The notes under the pieces were generated by a model. It saw only the letters and a list, made by a program, of their open reading frames with translations. It was not told the DNA's origin and did no database searches. The translations under genes were made by a program, and so were the position numbers. DNA of 55,153 bases from an uncultured Stomatobaculum sp. (GTDB lineage: Bacteria; Bacillota; Clostridia; Lachnospirales; Lachnospiraceae). The stretch lies in NCBI RefSeq assembly GCF_937924975.1, contig NZ_CALEYG010000043.1, positions 1-55,153 of the forward strand. The letters run 5' to 3'. Below, in pieces: positions 40,352 to 47,239 of this stretch (position 1 is the first letter of the stretch; each line of letters opens with the position of its first letter).

Positions 40352-41902
40352 TCAAAGGGTGTTTGCGGGTCTCTTGCCTCGCACAAAAACTGCGACGGTG
40401 TAGAGCACCGCGAGCAGAACGCCGCCGATGTAAGCCGCATTCCACGGAAGGTGGAAACCGATCTTTGCGTTCAGAATGTAGCTGCCGCAGACGATCGTAT
40501 AGAAGATACCCGGAATCAACGGCATCCAGACATAGGCGCCCTTCTTCTCAATCAGGAGGTAAATCGCAGCTGCTGCGAGTGCAAAGAGTGCCATCGCCTG
40601 ATTCGACCAAGCGAAGTATCTCCAAAGCTGGTTAAAGCCGTTTGCGTCAAACTTCGACCAGATCAGAATGCCGAAGACCAGCACAAAAATCGGCGTTGCA
40701 AGCGCCAGACGGCGCGCGTTGTTATCCTGTTTGATGTGGAAGGTATCCGCAATCGTGAGGCGCAGTGCGCGAAGTGCCGTGTCACCGGAGGTAACCGGGA
40801 GCACAATGACACCGATCAGAGCAATCGCACCGCCGACCGGGCCGAGTGCCTTTCGACAGAGCACACCGACCACCGAGGTCGCGGAAATTGCCTTCATGCT
40901 ACCGTCCGCCGCCTGCTGGAAGTACTTCAGCACGCCGTTGTCAAACTGCATCGTGAGGCCGCCCTTTGCGGCACCCATCTGAATCAGCGCCATCGTACCC
41001 GCTGCCCAGACCATTGCGATAAAGCCCTCGACAATCATCATATTGTAGAAGGTCATCTTGCCCTCGTGCTCGCTCTTTATGGTGCGCGCAATCAGTGCGG
41101 TCTGCGTCGAGTGGAAGCCCGAGAGAATACCGCAGGCCACCGTCACGAAGAAGATCGGCATAAAGTGACCGAAGGACTTCATATCGCCGACGCCGAAGAA
41201 GTAGTCACCGTATGCGAACGCACCGGTGTTCCAGCTGTCCCAGATGTTCACAAGCGGATAGCGGAAGACAACCATCGCGATGAAGACACCGACTGCCGAG
41301 AACACGAGAACCGCACCGAAAATCGGATAGACGCGGCCGATGATCTTATCGATCGGGAACACCGTTGCGATGTAGTAGTAGACAAAAATCGCGCCGTAGA
41401 TGATCCAGGTTGTCGGATCGGTTGCGCCGCCCGAGAAACCGAAGACCTGCGTCGCCGCAATATCGCCGGGCGTATAAATGAAGACCGCGCCAACCAGAAG
41501 CAAGAGAACGCAGACAAAGATGTCATAGACCCAGAAGACGCCCTTGTTCGTGTACTTCTTGACCATGTCCGGCATCTGGATGCCGCCGTCTCTCGTGCAG
41601 ATCATGCCCGCGAAGTAGTCGTGCATCGCACCGCCGATCACATTGCCGATCGGAATCGTAAGCAGCGCAATCGGTCCGAACAAAATACCCTGAATCGGCC
41701 CGAGGATGGGGCCGGTTCCCGCAATGTTCAAAAGGTTAATTAACGCATTCTTCCAGGTCGGCATCGGGACATAGTCCACGCCGTCCTGCTTCGCATACGC
41801 AGGGGTCTCACGGTTGTCCGGGCCGAAGACGCGCTCACAGAGAGAGCCGTACAAAAATCCGCCACAGATCAGAATCGCGAGGCCAATCATAAATGTTGCC
41901 AT
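40352..41902 (-). CDS. cstA: CstA-family transporter, pyruvate or peptide uptake (516 aa)
   Basis: Start MATFMIGLAILICGGFLYG with GGGAGGAAC upstream. Signature blocks: ALINLLNIAGTGPILGPIQGILFGP (CstA N domain), GNVIGGAMHDYFAGM, GVIVLPVTSGDTALRALRL and FAWSNQAMALFALAAAAIYL. About 14 hydrophobic segments. E. coli relatives CstA and BtsT import peptides or pyruvate under starvation. It is shorter (516 aa) than the 700-aa E. coli proteins, as is normal for Firmicutes. Its leader carries an inverted repeat. Confidence 0.94.
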   Translation of the reverse strand: MATFMIGLAILICGGFLYGSLCERVFGPDNRETPAYAKQDGVDYVPMPTWKNALINLLNIAGTGPILGPIQGILFGPIALLTIPIGNVIGGAMHDYFAGMICTRDGGIQMPDMVKKYTNKGVFWVYDIFVCVLLLLVGAVFIYTPGDIAATQVFGFSGGATDPTTWIIYGAIFVYYYIATVFPIDKIIGRVYPIFGAVLVFSAVGVFIAMVVFRYPLVNIWDSWNTGAFAYGDYFFGVGDMKSFGHFMPIFFVTVACGILSGFHSTQTALIARTIKSEHEGKMTFYNMMIVEGFIAMVWAAGTMALIQMGAAKGGLTMQFDNGVLKYFQQAADGSMKAISATSVVGVLCRKALGPVGGAIALIGVIVLPVTSGDTALRALRLTIADTFHIKQDNNARRLALATPIFVLVFGILIWSKFDANGFNQLWRYFAWSNQAMALFALAAAAIYLLIEKKGAYVWMPLIPGIFYTIVCGSYILNAKIGFHLPWNAAYIGGVLLAVLYTVAVFVRGKRPANTL

Positions 41903-41929
41903 AACTGTTCCTCCCTTTCCAGACACTTG

Positions 41930-41993
41930 CAATCCCGAGACTTTGGGATTGATAAACATTTGACAGATTAGTACAGTTCCCTCTGTTTTTCAA
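41930..41993 (-). promoter_or_regulatory. cstA promoter and leader hairpin
   Basis: TTGAAA (41988-41993, minus strand), a 17-bp spacer and TAATCT (41965-41970). Just past the predicted start, CAATCCC and GGGATTG (41930-41951) form a 7-bp inverted repeat around GAGACTTT: a possible operator or leader hairpin. Confidence 0.5.
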
Positions 41994-42080
41994 TATTTGT
42001 TTAGAAATCCTTTAGATTTTATACTTATGTATTTCATAACGGTTAGTCGTTTTAAATCTTATTGTTTCATACATTTTTGC

Positions 42081-42578
42081 TTACACCTCATGGATGCGCG
42101 CGGGATCAAAGCGATCCTCCGGCGCTTTTTCCTCCGCGGGATAGCCAAGCGGCAAAACGGAGAACACAAACTGTCCCGCCGGAATTCCCAGAATCTGATT
42201 CGCCAGTTTCACGCGATCTTCAAAGGGATACACACCGATCCAGACAGCCCCGAGCCCCTCAGAGACGGCGCCGAGCCAGAGGTGTTCGGTGCAGATTGCC
42301 ATGTCGGTCGGTGCAACCTCGGCAAAACGCTTGCCCGCCGGGTCGCAGACCGCGACAATCGCGAGCGGGGCTGCGGCGACCGGTCCCGCATAGCGGCTGA
42401 TTTGCGACAGGGCCTCGAGCTTCTCACGGTCTCTCACGATATAGAACTCCCAGGGGCGCTGGTTTCCCGCCGAGGGCGCTGCCATACCGGCGCGGAGCAC
42501 TGCCTCCAACTTTTCCGCTTCCACCTCCCGCGCCGCAAACTTTCTCACACTTCTTCTCTCAAAAATTTCTTTCATCAT
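42081..42578 (-). CDS. Nitroreductase-family flavoprotein (165 aa)
   Basis: FMN-binding nitroreductase fold: IFERRSVRKFAAREVEAEKL, AGMAAPSAGNQRPWEFYIV, and the C-terminal ILGIPAGQFVFSVLPLGYPAEEK. Short members of this family (about 165-170 aa) reduce quinones, nitro groups or act in flavin chemistry; the substrate is unknown. Starts 10 bp after hutD, so they share a transcript. A second ATG three bases in is equally likely. Confidence 0.92.
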   Translation of the reverse strand: MMKEIFERRSVRKFAAREVEAEKLEAVLRAGMAAPSAGNQRPWEFYIVRDREKLEALSQISRYAGPVAAAPLAIVAVCDPAGKRFAEVAPTDMAICTEHLWLGAVSEGLGAVWIGVYPFEDRVKLANQILGIPAGQFVFSVLPLGYPAEEKAPEDRFDPARIHEV

Positions 42579-42587
42579 CTCTTCCTC

Positions 42588-43214
42588 TCAGAGCCTCCGC
42601 ATCCACGCAAAGGCAAGAATCGTATGTTCCGCGACCGCCAACAGTTCCATATCGGCGAGCGGAAGTCCCGCAGTTTCTCCCTCTTCCGGCGAGAGCAGCA
42701 AATAGGCGCCGACCTCTGCGACCCACTCCTTTTCCGCGCTCCGGAGCGCTGCCGCTCCCGCATAGCAGTATAGCAGAAGGGCCTCGCTCTTTGCCGCTTC
42801 TGCCGGGAACAGGTCGGCGAGTCGGCAGCTCTCTCCCGCCCCCAGCACGGCCGTTGTCATACCGCCGGTCGCCGCGCCCTTCCGGAGCATCAAATTAAAG
42901 TCCGTCACCTCGCCGCGGGACTTGGTCTCGGCCCCGCCGTCGAACTCGAGCACCTCGAGCGCGCCGAGCGCCCGGAAGGCGCCGCCGTTTTGCGAGAGGC
43001 GAAGTGCGCCGCTGAGCGGCGTGAGAAACCTCCGGTAATCCGGCAGCGGCGTAAAATCACTCTCGGGAAGCTCCACGGTCGCCGAACTCACGCGCCAGAG
43101 AAAATCCCGTCCGGCATAGCTTGCGCCCTCCGGAAAGAGCAAAAACTCTCTGGTCTCCCCGCCGCTCCAGCGGCTCACGCGGTAATCCTTTGCGGTTCTC
43201 TTTCTCACCTTCAT
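42588..43214 (-). CDS. hutD: HutD/Ves family protein (208 aa)
   Basis: Cupin-like HutD fold: RVSRWSGGETREFLLFPEG, FLWRVSSATVELPESDFTPLPDYRRFLTPLSGALRL and DFNLMLRKGAATGGMT are the diagnostic blocks (WxxGxTxEl, Rls-A-v, SxFs-fpG-R---l-G). HutD accompanies histidine-utilisation genes and is thought to cap the level of urocanate-linked induction, without a proven activity. It fits the hut genes on the same strand 0.7-4 kb away. Start MKVRKRTAKD has GGAGGAGA upstream. Confidence 0.88.
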   Translation of the reverse strand: MKVRKRTAKDYRVSRWSGGETREFLLFPEGASYAGRDFLWRVSSATVELPESDFTPLPDYRRFLTPLSGALRLSQNGGAFRALGALEVLEFDGGAETKSRGEVTDFNLMLRKGAATGGMTTAVLGAGESCRLADLFPAEAAKSEALLLYCYAGAAALRSAEKEWVAEVGAYLLLSPEEGETAGLPLADMELLAVAEHTILAFAWMRRL

Positions 43215-43298
43215 CGCTTTTCTCCTCCGTTCGACTGAAAAGATGTCTAAAACCGGTTTGTCCGTCATACGCCCCGCCTCTGCTTGCTTTAACTTGTT

Positions 43299-43327
43299 TC
43301 TATACTACGCATTGTAGTCTTTCGCAA
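43299..43327 (-). promoter_or_regulatory. hutD promoter with a palindrome in the spacer
   Basis: TTGCGA (43322-43327, minus strand), 17-bp spacer, TATAGA (43299-43304). The spacer contains ACTAC-N5-GTAGT (43304-43318), placed where a repressor would block polymerase. Confidence 0.55.
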
Positions 43328-43335
43328 GGCGGAAG

Positions 43336-43370
43336 GAAAGAGCGCCCGGCACGCCGGGCGCTCTTTCCTC
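43336..43370 (-). terminator. Terminator after the PH-like membrane protein gene
   Basis: GGAAAGAGCGCCCGGC and GCCGGGCGCTCTTTCC form a 16-bp stem around a tiny loop; a weak T tail follows on either strand. Confidence 0.85.
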
Positions 43371-43371
43371 T

Positions 43372-43815
43372 TTACTTTTTCTCCACGCGCTCTATGCGCA
43401 TTGCGGAATTCTGTTTGCGGGCGAGCAAGAGGATTTTCTCCGCGTCCTCCTTGTCAAAAAAGAGCCGCTTTGTCTTGTCGCCCCGCCGGAAATATAAGGC
43501 TGCAAGTGTGGGATGCCCCCTGTCCTCGAGAACCACGGTATCGATCTCATTCCAGGGATAGCACTCGTAGTGCGTCGTGATACGCATCTGATAGAACTGC
43601 TCGATTCCCTTTTCGCTCACAACCACCTGCTTGTCCATGAGGAGCGCCAAGAGGTAAAGGGCGCCGAAGAGCAGGGCGATGCGGTAGCGGGTCAGGAGGC
43701 CCGCCGCGAGTAAGAGCACCGCGAGGCAGTAGCCTCCGTAAGTGACCCAGCGTTTTCGGGGCCGCAACTCCCGCGCCGTATAGACGACGCCCCCCTCATT
43801 CTCCCATGGAAGCAT
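43372..43815 (-). CDS. Membrane protein with a YcxB/PH-like domain (147 aa)
   Basis: Two hydrophobic helices (about 27-42 and 46-61) are followed by a beta-rich cytoplasmic part: DKQVVVSEKGIEQFYQM, CYPWNEIDTVVLEDRG, AALYFRRGDKTKRLFFDKED. This is the order of YcxB-like and bacterial PH-like proteins, in which the strand before WxxI is characteristic. No known function. AAAGGAAAAC precedes the ATG. Positioned between the nhaC gene and hutD on the same strand, with its own terminator. Confidence 0.78.
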   Translation of the reverse strand: MLPWENEGGVVYTARELRPRKRWVTYGGYCLAVLLLAAGLLTRYRIALLFGALYLLALLMDKQVVVSEKGIEQFYQMRITTHYECYPWNEIDTVVLEDRGHPTLAALYFRRGDKTKRLFFDKEDAEKILLLARKQNSAMRIERVEKK

Positions 43816-43876
43816 GTGTTTTCCTTTCTGTCTTGATTTGTCTTATCGCTCCGTCTTTCTGCGGAGCAGGGGCACC

Positions 43877-45415
43877 TTACTTGCTAACCTTCGGCGCCTT
43901 GCCCTCCGCGCGCAGTCTCTCAAGATTCTTAAGGGCTACCTCATGCGCCTCTTCGGGTGCGGCCGCCGGCTTATGCATCGTGGTCTTGCCGAAGATATTG
44001 GTATACGCGCCGTCTGCCCAGAAGACATTGCGTCCCAGGAAGGCCGTGATTGCCGCATAAATCGGGTTCAGCAGGTTCACGAAAGCGAACGGGAAGTATG
44101 CGAAGGGGTGTACACCGAGCACGCCCATCTGATATGCGCCGCAGCCCGTCCACGGGAACATAACCGCCCAGAGGGTGCCGCAGTCCTCGAGGGTTCTCGA
44201 GAGCATGTTGCGCGCAAGTCCCATCTCATCGTACTTGTCACTGTAGAGCGGTGCCGGAACACCGATGCCGAGGAACTGGTCGCACATGGTCGCATCGCAG
44301 AAGAGCGAGGTGAGCAGGGTTGCAAGCACCAGCTGACCGACCGAGTGCAGTTTATTCTTGAGGCCGCCAAACAGCGCGTCGACGCAACCGCAACGCTCCA
44401 GCGCACCGCCGTAGGCGACTGCAAGGAGTATCAGGTTGATGGTCCACATCTGGTGATCCATACCGCCGCGGTTTAAGAGCTTGTCCGCGATTTCGTTTCC
44501 GGTCTCAACCGTGATGCCGTAGTGCAGCGTGTTGAAGATAGTGCCGATGCCGGTCATACCCTGGAAAATCGCCGCAAAGAGCACGCCGCAGAAGACCGAG
44601 ACGGCAATACCGACCAGACCCGGGAGCTTCATCACGCAGGCTGCGATGACCACGATAATCGGAATCAGCAACAGCGGGTTGATGTTGAACTTCGAAGCGA
44701 GCGCAGTCTGCAGACCTGCTGCAACCTCCGGGTCGTAGCCCGCGGTGTTGATGTTGATGCCGAGTATTGTATAGAGAATCAGGGCAATCACAAAAGTCGG
44801 CGCCGTCGTGGAAACCATTGCCGTCACGTGATCGAAGAGTCCCGTGCCGGCAACCGCCGCCGCGAGGTTGGTGGTATCCGAGAGCGGCGAGAACTTATCG
44901 CCGAGGTATGCGCCGGAGATAATCATACCGGCGGTGATTGCGGGGTTGATGCCGAGCCCCGCACCGATGCCGAGGAAGGCAATACCGATGGTCGCCGTTG
45001 CGGTCCAGGAAGAACCGCAGGCAAGACCTACAATCGCGCACATGATGCAGCCGACCGGCAGGAAAAGCCGCGGGGTCAGAAGATCCAACCCGTAATAGAT
45101 GACAGCCGGGATGGTTCCCGACATGATGAAGGATGCAACCAGAATACCGACGGTGCAGAGAATCAAAATTGCTTCCATCGTCGCATTCAGACGATCCAGC
45201 ATACCTGCAAGCATATCCGAGAAGCTGTGGCCGCAGAGGCCGCCGATGATGCAGGCGACGCAAATCGATACGACCAGGGGCATATGCGCATCCGTATAGC
45301 CCGTCTTTCCGACATACCCGAGTAACATGAGTCCCATCATGACGACGATGGGAATAAGCGCCTCAATGAAATTCGGCAGTCTTACTTTCTTGCTGCCTGT
45401 CTTTGTCTCTTCCAT
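43877..45415 (-). CDS. nhaC: NhaC-family Na+/H+ antiporter-like transporter (512 aa)
   Basis: About 12 hydrophobic segments with NhaC blocks GLACGSSWTATATIGIAFLGIG, ISGAYLGDKFSPLSDTTNLAAAVAG and FCDATMCDQFLGIGVPAPLY. The DKFSPLSDTTNLA loop is the family hallmark. NhaC proteins exchange Na+ and H+, though some are amino-acid or malate antiporters. It is 44 bp after hutH on the same transcript, so a role in histidine or urocanate uptake or product export is plausible. Not provable from sequence. Confidence 0.92.
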   Translation of the reverse strand: MEETKTGSKKVRLPNFIEALIPIVVMMGLMLLGYVGKTGYTDAHMPLVVSICVACIIGGLCGHSFSDMLAGMLDRLNATMEAILILCTVGILVASFIMSGTIPAVIYYGLDLLTPRLFLPVGCIMCAIVGLACGSSWTATATIGIAFLGIGAGLGINPAITAGMIISGAYLGDKFSPLSDTTNLAAAVAGTGLFDHVTAMVSTTAPTFVIALILYTILGININTAGYDPEVAAGLQTALASKFNINPLLLIPIIVVIAACVMKLPGLVGIAVSVFCGVLFAAIFQGMTGIGTIFNTLHYGITVETGNEIADKLLNRGGMDHQMWTINLILLAVAYGGALERCGCVDALFGGLKNKLHSVGQLVLATLLTSLFCDATMCDQFLGIGVPAPLYSDKYDEMGLARNMLSRTLEDCGTLWAVMFPWTGCGAYQMGVLGVHPFAYFPFAFVNLLNPIYAAITAFLGRNVFWADGAYTNIFGKTTMHKPAAAPEEAHEVALKNLERLRAEGKAPKVSK

Positions 45416-45459
45416 ACTCTCCTCTTTTCTGTTTGATTGCGCCTCAGAGCGCTCTTTTG

Positions 45460-46992
45460 TCAGACTTCCAGTTCTCCGCCGATGGCCGCCTCAACCGCCC
45501 GAATCAGGGAGCCGTCCGTGAGAATCCGCTCGCAGTAGTTGATATCCTCGTAGAGCTCTCTGTCATCGTCGAGGTATGCGCACCCCTTCCGCACGAGGTC
45601 ATACGCCGCCTGCGTGCCGCGTCCCAGTCCCTTGTTGCCGCGCATATCAATGCCCTGGCAGGCAACCATGAGTTCCATCGCGAGGACTCTGCGCACATTC
45701 TTGCCGATTTCCGCTGCCTGGCGCGCCGCAATGGTGCCCATGCTGACATGGTCCTCCTGACCGGCCGAGCTCGGGATGCTGTCCACGCTCGCCGGATGTG
45801 CGAGAACCTTGTTCTCCGAGACCAGAGCCGCCGCCGAATACTGCACAATCATGAAACCGGAGCAGACGCCGCCGTGCGGGGTCAGAAAAGCCGGCAGTGC
45901 CGAGTACGCAGGGTTCACCAGTCTCTCGATGCGGCGCTCCGAGACATTTGCAAGCTCTGCCTCCGCAATCTTTAAGAAGTCAAACGGCAGTGCCATCGGC
46001 TGGCCGTGGAAGTTACCGCCGGAAATACCGGCTCTGTCCTCTTTGAAAATGAGCGGGTTATCCGTGACCGAGTTAATCTCAATGTCCACTCTGCCCTGCA
46101 CATACTTCACCGCGTCCTTCGAAGCACCGTGAATCTGCGGGCTGCAGCGGAGCGAGTAAGCGTCCTGCACGCGAATCTCACCCTGACGGGTCGTATTCTT
46201 CGAGTCTGCGAGCAGACGGCGCAGGTTCTTTGCGGTCTTGCCCTGGCCCTCGTGCGGGCGAATCGCATGGACTCTGTCCTCGAGTGCATCCATGACACCG
46301 TTCTGCGCCTCAAAGCAGAGCGCATCCGCAATGTCGGCAATCTTTAAGAGCTGTGTCGCATCGTGAAGTGCGAGAGCGCCGACCGAAGTCATCGCCTGGG
46401 TGCCGTTGTTCAGCGCAAGCCCTTCCTTTGCCGAGAGTTCAACAACCGGAATGCCGGCTCTCTTCATCGCCTCTGCGCCGGAGAGCAACTCGCCCTCGTA
46501 GTAAGCCTTGCCGAGTCCCAGCATCACGAGAACCATGTGCGAAAGCGGCGCCAAATCACCGGATGCGCCGAGCGAACCCTTCTCGGGAATGAACGGTGTC
46601 ACGCCCTTGTTGAGCATCGCAATCATGGTCTCAAGCGTCTCGAGGCGAATGCCGGAGTACCCCTTCGAGAGATTGTTGATGCGGAGCAGCAGCATGCCGC
46701 GCGCCACATCCTCCGGGAAGGGATCGCCCGCGCCGACCGCATGCGTGATAATCAGGTTCTTCTGCAGTTCCTTGCACTCGTCCGTGCTGATGACGACATC
46801 GCTGAACTTGCCGAAGCCCGTCGTAATGCCGTAGACCACCTTTTTCTCGGCGACCAGATCATCGACAATTTTCCGGGAAGCCAGAACTGCCTCTCTGCTC
46901 TCCGGCGAGAGCTCCACGACCGCGTGTTCCCGGCAGACCGCAACAATCTGCTCCACGGTCAGATCTTGTCCGGTAATCAGAATCTTCTCCAT
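45460..46992 (-). CDS. hutH: Histidine ammonia-lyase (510 aa)
   Basis: Converts histidine to urocanate and ammonia. The MIO cofactor triad Ala-Ser-Gly is at 143-145 in GSLGASGDLAPLSHM; TTGFGKFSDVVI, NNGTQAMTSVGAL, QDAYSLRCSPQIHGA and GNFHGQPMA complete the active-site blocks. Length 510 aa is typical. The start at MEKILITGQ has AGGAGG upstream. It is read from a promoter bearing a box shared with hutU and is followed by nhaC. Confidence 0.97.
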   Translation of the reverse strand: MEKILITGQDLTVEQIVAVCREHAVVELSPESREAVLASRKIVDDLVAEKKVVYGITTGFGKFSDVVISTDECKELQKNLIITHAVGAGDPFPEDVARGMLLLRINNLSKGYSGIRLETLETMIAMLNKGVTPFIPEKGSLGASGDLAPLSHMVLVMLGLGKAYYEGELLSGAEAMKRAGIPVVELSAKEGLALNNGTQAMTSVGALALHDATQLLKIADIADALCFEAQNGVMDALEDRVHAIRPHEGQGKTAKNLRRLLADSKNTTRQGEIRVQDAYSLRCSPQIHGASKDAVKYVQGRVDIEINSVTDNPLIFKEDRAGISGGNFHGQPMALPFDFLKIAEAELANVSERRIERLVNPAYSALPAFLTPHGGVCSGFMIVQYSAAALVSENKVLAHPASVDSIPSSAGQEDHVSMGTIAARQAAEIGKNVRRVLAMELMVACQGIDMRGNKGLGRGTQAAYDLVRKGCAYLDDDRELYEDINYCERILTDGSLIRAVEAAIGGELEV

Positions 46993-47048
46993 CTCTCTAT
47001 GTCCTCCTGTCTGCAAAGCTGTGTGCTTTCAGCAATTTTTTCAAGTAC

Positions 47049-47080
47049 AGTCTACAGAAGTCCCGTCAAAAAAGCGTCTA
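47049..47080 (-). promoter_or_regulatory. hutH promoter with the hut box
   Basis: The box TAGACGCTTTTTTGAC (47065-47080, minus strand) starts exactly 26 bp before the -10 hexamer TAGACT (47049-47054), covering the -35 position. Predicted start near 47042, leader about 50 nt. The same box and distance occur before hutU. Confidence 0.6.
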
Positions 47081-47222
47081 TTTATGTTTTTTTAGAGAAA
47101 TATTTGTGGAAAAATTTAGGAATTGCCGCTCCGCTCTGTCCGCCGCAAAGTGACACTGCATCAATCCGAGTCCGCAAAATAGGACAGCGCAGCCGACTGC
47201 CCCTCTCAATTACATGCAAAAA

Positions 47223-47239
47223 GGGCGGGACTACCGCCC
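47223..47239 (-). terminator. Terminator of the SARP-like regulator, stop codon in the loop
   Basis: GGGCGG and CCGCCC form the stem around the loop TAGTC, in which the TAG is the stop codon of the regulator gene; TTTTT follows on the minus strand. Confidence 0.75.

Noticed and set aside
43850..43868. Hairpin GCTCCG...CGGAGC after nhaC as a terminator.
   Set aside because: Six base pairs with an 8-nt loop and no T run on the minus strand.
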